A stretch of 26,634 nt of DNA from positions 1 to 26,634 of the IMG/VR virus record IMGVR_UViG_3300046385_000099. One strand, written 5' to 3'. Position numbers and translations under genes: made by a program. The DNA is from a virus. The stretch's first letter is position 1. Every line of letters starts with the position of its first letter. Shown piece after piece: positions 17,074-24,590 of this stretch. The notes below the pieces were generated by a model. The model was not told the DNA's origin and did no database searches. It saw nothing but the letters and a program-made list of their open reading frames with translations.

Positions 17074-18065
17074 GCGAGTTAAAGTTTGAACTACGTCGCC
17101 GCGAGAAAAAAAAGTCAGAATTTTGGTGCGTATTTTATGACGAACATTCGGGCAGGATCAAATCCATTGAACCAGGTCAGCAACAAGTAGCAGGTGCATT
17201 AGTAGTTGATTATGCCCGCGTTAAGAAAATTCTAGCAGGCGAGATTAATCAAAACGATTACCGTGTAGCACTCAACGAAAATCTAGGTGTATTAGACTTG
17301 GTTGATATCAAGAAGCCTACAGAGTACAAAAAGAAACAAGTGTACCAAAGTTGGCTATCGGCAGCCGAAACAGATACGTATGCAGCTGAACCTTTGCGAG
17401 CATCATTGTTTGTGGACACCGGGCACATAAGGTTCGAAGCAAGCCGTATTTGGACCACTAAAATCAAAGAAGGCATTGACCGCAACTCAATTGACGATTC
17501 AATACCATTTTTTATTTCTGACGTAGAAGACCCACACAACTTGTTTGGCAATGACAAAATTAATCTGGCCGAAATAGTCGAACGTGGCTTTTGGGAAAAA
17601 CGTTTATGGTCATTTATGGACCATGAGATCATACAAAAAATATTGTATCACAATCAAGAAATTCGTATCAACATGTCACCAGTTGCCAGCGGCCTTAACT
17701 TTGTAAGAATACGCCAACACTCGCCGTTTTTGGAAATCAATGATGAACGAACTATTCTAAGCAAACCAGGTCCTGGCAAGCATTTAAGTGTATTTGCACG
17801 GGATGGATCATTATGGGCACAAAGTCATTATCAAAAGGGCTGTGCTATTGATCAACTAACTGGAAATTTATCAGTGGCAATATTATCTCAGCCTGACCCT
17901 GACTTCTTTGTCAGCTGGGCAGAGTTGCCAGCACTGATGCTTAGACAAGAACATCCGTTTGAATTGATTTCAAATTGGCCAGACCATATGGTTCCTTGTT
18001 TGTTATATAAAGCTAACAACTTAGATATCGGAGTACTCAGTGAAAACACCAATTACAGAATTTGA
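17070..18065 (+). CDS. unknown cassette protein, 331 aa
   Basis: The start is taken at the ATG of the ATGA overlap (17070) rather than the in-frame TTG at 17061. The protein begins with a strongly basic stretch (FELRRREKKKSEFW) followed by CVFYDEHSGRI. The remainder is globular, with FFISDVEDPHNLFG in the middle and beta-rich segments towards the end. I recognise no enzyme motif or membrane segment. The basic N-terminus could bind nucleic acid, phosphate-rich surfaces or a partner. Its last 26 nt overlap the next gene, which starts at a GTG, so the two are tightly coupled. Confidence 0.6.
   Translation: MSELKFELRRREKKKSEFWCVFYDEHSGRIKSIEPGQQQVAGALVVDYARVKKILAGEINQNDYRVALNENLGVLDLVDIKKPTEYKKKQVYQSWLSAAETDTYAAEPLRASLFVDTGHIRFEASRIWTTKIKEGIDRNSIDDSIPFFISDVEDPHNLFGNDKINLAEIVERGFWEKRLWSFMDHEIIQKILYHNQEIRINMSPVASGLNFVRIRQHSPFLEINDERTILSKPGPGKHLSVFARDGSLWAQSHYQKGCAIDQLTGNLSVAILSQPDPDFFVSWAELPALMLRQEHPFELISNWPDHMVPCLLYKANNLDIGVLSENTNYRI
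18030..18033 (+). promoter_or_regulatory. Shine-Dalgarno GGAG supporting a GTG start
   Basis: GGAG sits inside the end of the previous coding sequence, 6 nt before the GTG at 18040. It supports that GTG as the true start, since no ATG in the correct frame lies nearby. Confidence 0.6.
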
Positions 18066-19011
18066 CGTAGTCTTTATCAGCTATGATGAACCAAATGCAG
18101 ATGAAAACTATGCAGACCTACTAGAAAAGTGCCCATGGGCCAAGCGCAGTCATGGAGTGTATGGTAGCGATGCTTGCCACAAAGCAGCAGCCAAGCTAGC
18201 TGAAACCGAACGCTTTATCACAATTGATGCAGACAACAAAGTTCGCCCTGACTTCTTTGAAATGGAACTTGACTTGACCAAGTTTGATCGCAGTGACGTA
18301 CTAAGCTGGTCGGGCAAAAACGTTATCAATGGTTTGGTATATGGCAATGGTGGTGTTAAGCTATGGCCCAAGAAAGTTGTAGAACAAATGCGTACACACG
18401 AAGCAGTTGATTCTGGCGCAGGCGCAGTTGACTTTTGTTGGGACATTCACTATCATCAACTAAACAACATCTATTCAGATGTGTATAACAATTCTACCCC
18501 ATATCAATCATACCGCGCCGGGTTTCGAGAAGGTGTTAAACTTGCATTAACAGACGGTAAGCCAATGGACTGGCGACAAATTGCTGCCCGCAACAACTTT
18601 AAAAATCATCGCAGACTATTAGTTTGGATGAGCGTTGGCCAAGATGTACAAAACGGATTGTGGGCCATGTATGGCGCACGTCTAGGTTGCTACTTAACTA
18701 ACCTTCGCAGTGACTGGGACTATAAATTGGTAGCAGACTTCGAGTGGCACAATCAATATTGGTCTGACACAGTGGTGCCTATGTTTGCCGGCAACGAAGA
18801 ACAGTGCCCTGTTACCAAATACTCTTGGAGTAAAACAAAGCTAATGGCAGAGACTGTCAAGTTAGGCCGTGTATTGCGACAGGACTTGCAGTTAGACATT
18901 GCTGAGTTAGACGAAGCTGGTAGTAAATTCTTTAAAGCAAGTTTCTTTAATCCACATCGACTAGCACCTCACATCAAAGAAAGCGATGTTGACCAGTTTA
19001 TTGCTGAATAA
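18040..19011 (+). CDS. glycosyltransferase-like protein (GT-A), tandem paralogue 1
   Basis: This 323-aa protein has a GT-A-type N-terminus: VVFISYDEPNADENY at the first strand, CPWAKR, the conserved HKAAAKLAETERF (H47) and the metal-binding D63-A-D65 in FITIDADNKVRPDFF. A second conserved block is NGLVYGNGGVKLWPKK (about residues 97-112), followed by RLLVWMSVGQDVQNGLWAMYGA. These blocks are all repeated in the next gene, showing an in-place duplication. It begins with GTG inside the previous gene and ends sharing an A with the next start (TAATG). Sugar donor and acceptor are unknown. A related class of putative glycosyltransferases is common in T4-like marine phages. Confidence 0.7.
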   Translation: MKTPITEFDVVFISYDEPNADENYADLLEKCPWAKRSHGVYGSDACHKAAAKLAETERFITIDADNKVRPDFFEMELDLTKFDRSDVLSWSGKNVINGLVYGNGGVKLWPKKVVEQMRTHEAVDSGAGAVDFCWDIHYHQLNNIYSDVYNNSTPYQSYRAGFREGVKLALTDGKPMDWRQIAARNNFKNHRRLLVWMSVGQDVQNGLWAMYGARLGCYLTNLRSDWDYKLVADFEWHNQYWSDTVVPMFAGNEEQCPVTKYSWSKTKLMAETVKLGRVLRQDLQLDIAELDEAGSKFFKASFFNPHRLAPHIKESDVDQFIAE

Positions 19012-19892
19012 TGCTTGACGTATTTTTTATTTCAATGGGCGAAGAAGGTAGTGAAGCCAATTGGCAACGACTGCTTTCTTTTGCACCAGGTGCCAAGCGG
19101 GTTGATAACGTTAAAGGCATATACAATGTACATAAAGCCTGTGCGCAGTTGAGTACAACTGAAAACTTTTATGTTGTAGATGCCGACGCTTGGGTCCTTG
19201 ACGGATTCAAGTTCCATTGGGAACCAGACGTTAACACATTACACTGGGATGTTCCTGAAACAGAATGTGTTATTGTGTGGCCGAGCCGTAATCCTGTTAA
19301 TGGATTGGAGTATGGTTACGGTGGCATTAAAATGTTTCCGCGAGTACCATTCTTAGAAAACAAGTCCTGGGACATTGATCTATCTACTACTATCAGTCGC
19401 GCCACAATTAGCAAAGAACAAGTCAGTTGCGAAACACGATTTAATGTTACACCAGAATCAGCATGGATTGGAGCGTTTCGTGAATGTGCTAAACTTTCAT
19501 CATTGTCAATGATTAAAAGTAGGGTGCGTAAAGCAATTAAAACTAGAAATGCAGAACTTGCAGAACTTACAGAACGTACAAACGTATTAACAGATAGGAT
19601 TCCCACGAATCATGCCATGTACCGTAAGATTCAAAGTATGCTTATCATTGACCGATACAAGCGCGAGTCAGACATTTATTCGTACTGGACAGAAATTGAA
19701 GAATGCAGCCACCGAAGATTACACTGGACCGCAGTCGGCTGGGAAGCCCCCAATGGAAAATATAGTGTACTTGGAGCGCAAGCTGGATCTAACTTTGGAT
19801 TGCAACATGCTGATGATTTAGCGATACTAGATAAAATCAATGATTGGGACTGGCTACGAGAGGAATTTAAAAATGTCAATGTTCAATGCTAA
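19011..19892 (+). CDS. glycosyltransferase-like protein (GT-A), tandem paralogue 2 with coiled-coil insert
   Basis: This 293-aa homologue of the gene before it has DVFFISMGEEGSEANWQRLL, PGAKR, HKACAQLSTTENF (H41), D57-A-D59 in YVVDADAW, NGLEYGYGGIKMFPR and RLHWTAVGWEAPNGKYSVLGA. It differs by a basic, heptad-like helical region at about residues 165-215 (RVRKAIKTRNAELAELTERT), which could mediate pairing with its paralogue. The DAD motif is intact, so both copies may be active and could form a heterodimer or act in sequence on one glycan. A strong GAGGA occurs near its end (19860-19864) and may serve the frame-ambiguous junction that follows. Confidence 0.68.
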   Translation: MLDVFFISMGEEGSEANWQRLLSFAPGAKRVDNVKGIYNVHKACAQLSTTENFYVVDADAWVLDGFKFHWEPDVNTLHWDVPETECVIVWPSRNPVNGLEYGYGGIKMFPRVPFLENKSWDIDLSTTISRATISKEQVSCETRFNVTPESAWIGAFRECAKLSSLSMIKSRVRKAIKTRNAELAELTERTNVLTDRIPTNHAMYRKIQSMLIIDRYKRESDIYSYWTEIEECSHRRLHWTAVGWEAPNGKYSVLGAQAGSNFGLQHADDLAILDKINDWDWLREEFKNVNVQC

Positions 19893-19944
19893 CCCAAAAA
19901 GCAGAATTCCTAGTACTGTACAACGATGCAGAGTGGCACACTAA
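19873..19944 (+). other. 23-codon small open frame with good Shine-Dalgarno (doubtful gene)
   Basis: This short frame, MSMFNANPKSR..., starts 8 nt behind GAGGA (19860-19864), overlaps the end of the glycosyltransferase paralogue, and stops at TAA 19942-19944. It may be a tiny coupled peptide, a decayed start of the following gene, or chance. It competes with the frame at 19886-19975 in the same interval. Confidence 0.2.
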
Positions 19945-19975
19945 TTTAAGTTTATATGGATGGTTCCGTGGATAA
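19886..19975 (+). other. 29-codon open frame overlapping two genes; possible frameshifted N-terminus
   Basis: The ATG at 19886 overlaps the preceding stop (ATGCTAA), the typical junction style of this cassette. The frame encodes MLTQKAEFLVLYNDAEW... with protein-like composition and ends at TAA 19973-19975, inside the next coding sequence. The next gene continues in the +1 frame. A single-base change or a +1 ribosomal shift near GGA-TAA would fuse the two into one protein of about 415 residues. Alternatively it is an independent small coupled gene. Confidence 0.35.
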
Positions 19976-21125
19976 AAATACTGAGTTGAGATCATCGTTA
20001 TTATACTTTGTCGATGAAGCAATTGGCTATAGACACAGCTTGCACTTCTTTCATCGTTGGTTAGAAACTGGCAAACAATCCGAATTAGAAGGATTGATAA
20101 TTGAAGTTGGTCGAGAAAACTTTGTTGACTTGCACTCAATTATAAACACAATTAAAGATCCAGAATGTCATGCTGGATTTGGGGTCATTGACGACATTGC
20201 ACGCATCAAAGGCCTACACGTACCCACTGAGTGGGTCAATGGCAACGAAGTAAAATTAACTCCACTAACAGTAGCAAACCCAAATCATCCTACGCTATTT
20301 GAGTTGTGCAATTGGACAAACGATAATGCAACCAAGATAGCCAATCCTGCTGCGGTCATTTGCAAAGCACACAGTTTATTACATGAGTCTCGCACTAACT
20401 TTTATAAAGTGTTTAACTTAATGGAAGTGCTATTTGGGCTTAACACAATCTTTTCATGTGTCATTGACAGCAACATCAATCGTACAGGCCAGGCCATAAG
20501 CCATTACTATCCAACGCAAGCTGACTATATTACTCGTCTTGCCAGCACAATATCTAACAACCCAGACTTAAATTGGAAAGACGCACTGAGTCGCAACCAG
20601 GTCAAAAGCAAGTTGTGGCTGATTGATCGGCTAAACAAACTAGAAGTATTTGCCAAAAAGCAAAGCATCAATGATGCGGAAACAACTACATTGGTAGTTG
20701 GCGGCTGGGTAGGTATGATTCCTTTCTTGGCAAGTATGAGCCAACTGAATCTTGGCAACGTAATCAACATTGATATTGACACCAGTGTGCATTCAGCAGC
20801 ACATGAACTTAATACCAACACACACAGCAATTTTAAAAATTCTGGTACTGATGTAAGAGAGGTCGATCTTACAAAATACAAGAATCCATTAGTCATTGAC
20901 ACGATTGTTGAGCACTTTGAGAATCACGGCAAGTGGGTCAAAACACTGCCCAAAGGAACCACAGTGGTACTACAAGGAAATGACATGTTTAACGTACCTG
21001 ACCATGTCAACTGCCATACAACATTAGAAGACTTTATTGGGTCATGCGGGTTAAATAACATTATCTGGGCTGGGGAACTCAATCTCCATATGTGTACCAG
21101 GTATATGGCCATTGGTACTACATGA
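19956..21125 (+). CDS. SAM-dependent methyltransferase-like protein
   Basis: This protein has 389 aa from the ATG at 19956; a GTG at 19968 is also possible, and neither has a clear ribosome-binding site. The C-terminal half looks like a class I Rossmann methyltransferase: a TTLVVGGWVGMIPF glycine loop at about residues 244-257, an acidic strand end NIDID at 271-275, a later DTIVEHFE segment, and a LPKGTTVVLQGNDM strand. The N-terminal 230 residues are helical and not recognised. The reaction is inferred from fold only, since the loop is not the standard GxGxG. It overlaps the dioxygenase-like gene as ATGA at 21122-21125. Its own 5' end is unclear, because a protein-like 29-codon frame feeds into it out of register. 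Confidence 0.55.
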   Translation: MDGSVDKNTELRSSLLYFVDEAIGYRHSLHFFHRWLETGKQSELEGLIIEVGRENFVDLHSIINTIKDPECHAGFGVIDDIARIKGLHVPTEWVNGNEVKLTPLTVANPNHPTLFELCNWTNDNATKIANPAAVICKAHSLLHESRTNFYKVFNLMEVLFGLNTIFSCVIDSNINRTGQAISHYYPTQADYITRLASTISNNPDLNWKDALSRNQVKSKLWLIDRLNKLEVFAKKQSINDAETTTLVVGGWVGMIPFLASMSQLNLGNVINIDIDTSVHSAAHELNTNTHSNFKNSGTDVREVDLTKYKNPLVIDTIVEHFENHGKWVKTLPKGTTVVLQGNDMFNVPDHVNCHTTLEDFIGSCGLNNIIWAGELNLHMCTRYMAIGTT

Positions 21126-21424
21126 ACGTTGATAAACGATTTAAACGATACAATAATTTTAAAGTATACCGTGCAAGATTATTAACAATGCATCCTCGAA
21201 CTGGTTATAGTATACACATTGATCAGACTCCTTGTATACATATTGCAATCAACACGCATCGACAAGCACGATTTATTTTTACTAATCCTCCAGCGTTGCG
21301 CCATATTCCAGCTGACGGACATGTTTGGTGGGTTGACACACGCCAAGAACATTCGGCAATGAATGGTAGTTTAGAGCCACGCATTCACTTTGTTGCTTGC
21401 CTGGATAACACAGACTCAGATTAA
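21122..21424 (+). CDS. aspartyl/asparaginyl beta-hydroxylase-like 2-oxoglutarate/Fe(II) dioxygenase
   Basis: This 100-aa protein matches the core of the Asp/Asn beta-hydroxylase family, enzymes that use Fe(II), O2 and 2-oxoglutarate to hydroxylate aspartyl or asparaginyl side chains or related small molecules. The facial triad is visible as H32-x-D34 in GYSIHIDQTP and H77 in RQEHSAMNGS, and R87 in PRIHFVACLD is the expected 2-oxoglutarate salt-bridge residue. The spacing fits a double-stranded beta-helix with very little extra sequence, making it a minimal member. I chose the ATG in the ATGA overlap at 21122 over the in-frame GTG at 21092. Position next to the PP-loop and GNAT-like genes suggests that it tailors the same product. 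Confidence 0.75.
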   Translation: MNVDKRFKRYNNFKVYRARLLTMHPRTGYSIHIDQTPCIHIAINTHRQARFIFTNPPALRHIPADGHVWWVDTRQEHSAMNGSLEPRIHFVACLDNTDSD

Positions 21425-21439
21425 GTCATACATAAAGGT

Positions 21440-22054
21440 ATGACATTAGAAGTTATTCATACCTGCGCCGACGACTTTGGTAGCGTAGTATCTCTGTACC
21501 AAGATTTCTTAACAGAAATTGCAAAAGATCCTCTACCAGCAATGGTTAACATGGGGTATGACTTGCCTGCAGGGTTGGGCCACCTGGTTACAAATCGTTC
21601 ACGTTGGACCCGTGACACGGGCCGCATTGACTTATTACTTGACAGTGGACGCATTGTTGGAGTTAGTGCAGTAGAAACAAGTTCACTTTCGAGCGCATTT
21701 GGCAACGGCGGCAATCGTTGCTGGTTACTGCCAAAATATCGTGTTCATAATGAAATTACAAAGTATTTGCTAGCATCAAATTTACAATGGTGCACGGAAC
21801 AACAGCATGCGGGAATGATACTGACATTTAACGACTACAACAAATGGATCTATACCACAATCAAAAAACGCACCACAGGCCAAGCTGGCGCACTTGGCCC
21901 AGTTTGGAGCAACTGGTGGAATGATTGTATTCCGTTTGAGCATCAATTGAATGTATTCAGTACTCCGCAATGGGCAGTAGTAAAACCCATTGCAAGTACA
22001 GATGTTGTACTAGACGGAATGAATAACATTGACAGAGAATTTAGAATAACATGA
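21440..22054 (+). CDS. GNAT-like acyltransferase, copy 1
   Basis: This is a 204-aa protein. A glycine-bearing core strand (IDLLLDSGRIVGVSAVETS, about residues 63-81) and a following WLLPKYRVHNEITKYLLASNLQWC helix region suggest the GCN5-related N-acetyltransferase (GNAT) fold. The acetyl-CoA loop is degenerate, so this is a fold-level guess. The start has AAAGG only 1 nt upstream of the ATG, which is too close for normal use, while the stop overlaps the PP-loop gene as ATGA at 22051-22054. Together with the gene at 22983 it brackets the PP-loop enzyme, a layout that suggests one pathway with activation and acyl-transfer steps. Confidence 0.5.
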   Translation: MTLEVIHTCADDFGSVVSLYQDFLTEIAKDPLPAMVNMGYDLPAGLGHLVTNRSRWTRDTGRIDLLLDSGRIVGVSAVETSSLSSAFGNGGNRCWLLPKYRVHNEITKYLLASNLQWCTEQQHAGMILTFNDYNKWIYTTIKKRTTGQAGALGPVWSNWWNDCIPFEHQLNVFSTPQWAVVKPIASTDVVLDGMNNIDREFRIT

Positions 22055-22998
22055 TTGTAAACACAGAAAATAGTCACCTGGTGTATTGGTACAACGACAA
22101 CAAGTCTAGTATCTGGAGAACCGACGATTTTGATACCACTTCAATGAGTGTGGGAGGATGTACCAGAAAGCCAATGAAACTCCAAGCAGAACTAATCAGA
22201 AATGCTCGTTCATTGATTAGACAATATCCTGATTTGACTATTTTTATGAGTGGTGGATTAGACAGTGAAATGGCACTACGTTCTTTTCTTGCTGCTGGTA
22301 TTACTCCTAAACTGGTTACTGTAAGATTCCCCCACGACAACAACATACACGACATTGGTCCAATGATCACAATGCTAAACAGCATGGGTTTGGAATATTC
22401 CATTATTGACATTGATCCCGACGCATTTTATTACTCAGGGGAATGGAAAGAAATTGCAGTAAAGTACCAAGCCTATACATTTTATCAACAAATGTTATTA
22501 AAAATTGCAGAGCAATACAATGCTCCAATGATCACAGTAGACGAAGTTGAGCTTGAAAATTTGCCAACTGTTGATTACGAAACCGGCCAGTATAAGTTTA
22601 ATTGGTCTTTTTTGAAAAAAGAAGATCAAGACGGAGTGTGGCGCCGCTTTAACGAAAAGACTGGCATCCCTGCGTTAAATAATTTTTATACCTACAGTCC
22701 AGAATCTATTTTGGCATTTTTAAAAGAAGACACAGTTGCAAATCTCATAAGAGGTAATATTCCTTATAAGCTGTCATGGACTTCATCTAAGATGAAAATT
22801 TATGGATCGCTGGGATACAATTTTAGAAAGCGACCAAAGTGGCACGGTGTGGAAAATTACATGCACTTATGGGATATGGTAAACTATAATCTTGGCCAAA
22901 CTGGATTGCACTATAGTCCCAGGCACTATGCAGTACCTGCACTAGAACTAGAACATAATTTAGAAACAGGAAAACAAACACTATGTCAGACCGCATAA
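22051..22998 (+). CDS. PP-loop ATPase, asparagine-synthase-like, without amidotransferase domain
   Basis: This 315-aa protein has the N-type ATP pyrophosphatase signature S67-G-G-L-D-S72 in TIFMSGGLDSEMAL. Enzymes of this class adenylate a carboxylate or related group and release pyrophosphate before amide or similar bond formation (asparagine synthase, QueC and relatives). The N-terminal glutaminase domain of AsnB-type asparagine synthases is absent: only about 60 residues precede the loop. A VDEVELENLP segment follows at about residues 167-176, where asparagine synthases carry a GDE-type motif. It would therefore need free ammonia or an amine substrate. It overlaps both GNAT-like neighbours (4 nt upstream, 16 nt downstream). 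Confidence 0.72.
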   Translation: MIVNTENSHLVYWYNDNKSSIWRTDDFDTTSMSVGGCTRKPMKLQAELIRNARSLIRQYPDLTIFMSGGLDSEMALRSFLAAGITPKLVTVRFPHDNNIHDIGPMITMLNSMGLEYSIIDIDPDAFYYSGEWKEIAVKYQAYTFYQQMLLKIAEQYNAPMITVDEVELENLPTVDYETGQYKFNWSFLKKEDQDGVWRRFNEKTGIPALNNFYTYSPESILAFLKEDTVANLIRGNIPYKLSWTSSKMKIYGSLGYNFRKRPKWHGVENYMHLWDMVNYNLGQTGLHYSPRHYAVPALELEHNLETGKQTLCQTA

Positions 22999-23621
22999 TC
23001 CCCCTTAACAGTACACATCTAACAGGACTAGTCAACTTTGCCGACGGCATTTACAAAAATGCTGACCCGGACAAATATCCAGATTTTCGCATTTCAGCGG
23101 ACATCGACGACCATGCCAAGCGAACTAAATTTTTTAGTGCATTTTTAGTCCCTAGTAGCTTCAACGATTATAATATCAGGCAAGCGTATGCATTTGTCAA
23201 TGATGACGGGGAGTATCAAGCCGCCGTAGGTGTACGCAGATGGGGTCATATGCCAAGTTGGAGTGTTGGTTGGTTATTGAGTCCAAGCCTTGGAGTACGT
23301 TTTATTCCAATGTTTAGAAAAATAATGGACGAGCTGTGCAAAATACACGAAGCCGCAGGCATGAATGAGTTTTATGTAACGTACCCAACAAGTCGCGAAG
23401 CAGCGTATAGTAAGATCATGCTGCCCTTTCGAGATCGCTACTACAGTTTTGTTGAATGTACGCTGCCAGCAAAAACAGTAAGTCCTTATGGATTTATTCA
23501 CTCGTTAATGGGATCAACAATTCACCCACATGATATGAATCTACGAAGATACATACTACGAAGAGAAAATACCGAGCCTGAAAGTCAAGGCGGCATTGTT
23601 AACAGAAAATTTAAAAAATGA
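22983..23621 (+). CDS. GNAT-like acyltransferase, copy 2
   Basis: This 212-aa protein has a GNAT-type layout: AAVGVRRWGHMPSWSVGWLL as the central strands, a helix MFRKIMDELCKIHEAAG, and FYVTYPTSREAAYSKIMLPF towards the end. The acetyl-CoA binding loop is not canonical, so the acyl donor is unknown. The C-terminal 30 residues are basic and Arg-rich. It starts 16 nt inside the PP-loop gene with AGGA upstream and ends as ATGA with the desaturase. It is comparable in size and position to the copy at 21440, but direct similarity between the two is weak by eye. Confidence 0.5.
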   Translation: MSDRIIPLNSTHLTGLVNFADGIYKNADPDKYPDFRISADIDDHAKRTKFFSAFLVPSSFNDYNIRQAYAFVNDDGEYQAAVGVRRWGHMPSWSVGWLLSPSLGVRFIPMFRKIMDELCKIHEAAGMNEFYVTYPTSREAAYSKIMLPFRDRYYSFVECTLPAKTVSPYGFIHSLMGSTIHPHDMNLRRYILRRENTEPESQGGIVNRKFKK

Positions 23622-24502
23622 AAAATTGGTTAAACAAACAAGTAGAGTTGTATCGTAAGACACACCAGATTCCGTACATATTAGCAGTATGGTTGCCTTA
23701 TCACGTGGCAGCAATTGCAGTAATTGCTTATACCATTGCAACAGGCTGGTCATGGAGCTATATGCTTCTTGCCGTTTGCGGCTGGGTATTGCTAGACGGT
23801 GTTGGCAATAACTTGACACTGCATCGTTGGTTAAGCCATAAAAGCTGGACTCCACATAAATGGGCAGAACCATTCTTATTATGGGCAAGTACCATGGTAG
23901 GAGAAGGTAGTCCGTTATGGTGGGTAGCACTACACCGCGGGCATCATCATCGAGTAAGTGACCAGCCAGGAGAAGACATTCATACTCCAGTTGGCAATGG
24001 ATGGTGGCATAGCTATATGGGTTGGCAGTTTGGCATCGACCAAAAATCAGTTGGCTTTCGTTACGCAGTTGACTTGCTAAGAGATCGTCGTGTTACATTT
24101 ATTCATGAAAACTACAACAAAATCATCTATGGCACATTGCTGTTGAGTGCATTCTTGTTTGGATGGCAAGCTACCGTTTGGTTCTTTGTCGTTGGTGCGT
24201 TAATGAGCTTGCATGCAGACGGTCTAGTAAACACATTCGGGCACGTACCTGGCGCTGGCTACCAAAACTTCAACAACAAAGATGCAAGTACTAACGTATG
24301 GGCAATTGGATACTTTCACTGGGGGTCGGGTTGGCACAACAATCATCATGCCAAAGCAAGTTCATTTGATTTTGGTACTTCAGTGAGTGGTCGCCCCCAT
24401 GAATTTGATCCGTGCTTGGTTTTGGTGATTCCGTTTGCTCCGCTTTCGGAGACTAAACGCTTGTGGTTGTTACGTAAAGATGCTATACTAGCTAAACAAT
24501 AA
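23618..24502 (+). CDS. membrane fatty-acid (acyl-lipid/acyl-CoA delta-9-type) desaturase
   Basis: This 294-aa integral membrane di-iron enzyme introduces a double bond into acyl chains. All three histidine boxes are intact: H69-RWLS-H74, H106-RG-H109-H110 and H240-NN-H243-H244, with NTFGH (H209) before the third, as in delta-9 type desaturases. Hydrophobic segments at about residues 20-42, 45-66 and 167-198 fit the expected hairpin topology, and the length is normal for the family. It needs host ferredoxin or another electron donor. It overlaps the preceding GNAT-like gene as ATGA. Lipid desaturases have been described in marine cyanophages. Here the gene closes a cassette of transferases, so it could act on general membrane lipids or on a lipid made by the cassette. 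Confidence 0.9.
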   Translation: MKNWLNKQVELYRKTHQIPYILAVWLPYHVAAIAVIAYTIATGWSWSYMLLAVCGWVLLDGVGNNLTLHRWLSHKSWTPHKWAEPFLLWASTMVGEGSPLWWVALHRGHHHRVSDQPGEDIHTPVGNGWWHSYMGWQFGIDQKSVGFRYAVDLLRDRRVTFIHENYNKIIYGTLLLSAFLFGWQATVWFFVVGALMSLHADGLVNTFGHVPGAGYQNFNNKDASTNVWAIGYFHWGSGWHNNHHAKASSFDFGTSVSGRPHEFDPCLVLVIPFAPLSETKRLWLLRKDAILAKQ

Positions 24503-24505
24503 GGA
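24501..24505 (+). promoter_or_regulatory. Shine-Dalgarno AAGGA of the thyX remnant
   Basis: AAGGA overlaps the desaturase stop and lies 5 nt before the ATG at 24511. It is a functional-looking ribosome-binding site that now serves only an 18-codon frame, which supports the view that a full gene once started here. Confidence 0.7.
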
Positions 24506-24510
24506 ACAAC

Positions 24511-24567
24511 ATGACAGTACGACTTTTATCTTTCTCACAACCGACGGCAGAATTTAAAAATAAGTAA
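24511..24567 (+). pseudogene. 5' remnant of a second thyX (18 codons)
   Basis: With a strong AAGGA upstream, this frame encodes MTVRLLSFSQPTAEFKNK and stops. It aligns without gaps to the first 18 residues of the intact ThyX at 25341 (MKVELVSHSAPSTEMVGN), with identity at M1, V3, L5, S7, S9, P11 and E14. The resemblance to other phage ThyX N-termini is also good. The simplest reading is that thyX once followed the desaturase directly and was interrupted near codon 17 when the HNH gene arrived together with another thyX 5' end. It may still be translated as a short peptide. Confidence 0.75.
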
Positions 24568-24590
24568 CCTGCTGTAGTTTCAATCTCAAT

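Noticed and set aside
21092-21121. Upstream GTG start for the dioxygenase-like protein
   Set aside because: The ATGA overlap at 21122 is the junction style used throughout this cassette, and the extra ten residues precede the fold core.
21425-21439. CATAAAGG before 21440 as another late-promoter box
   Set aside because: It lacks the TAAATA core and lies only 1 nt from the ATG; the AAAGG is better read as a badly spaced ribosome-binding site.
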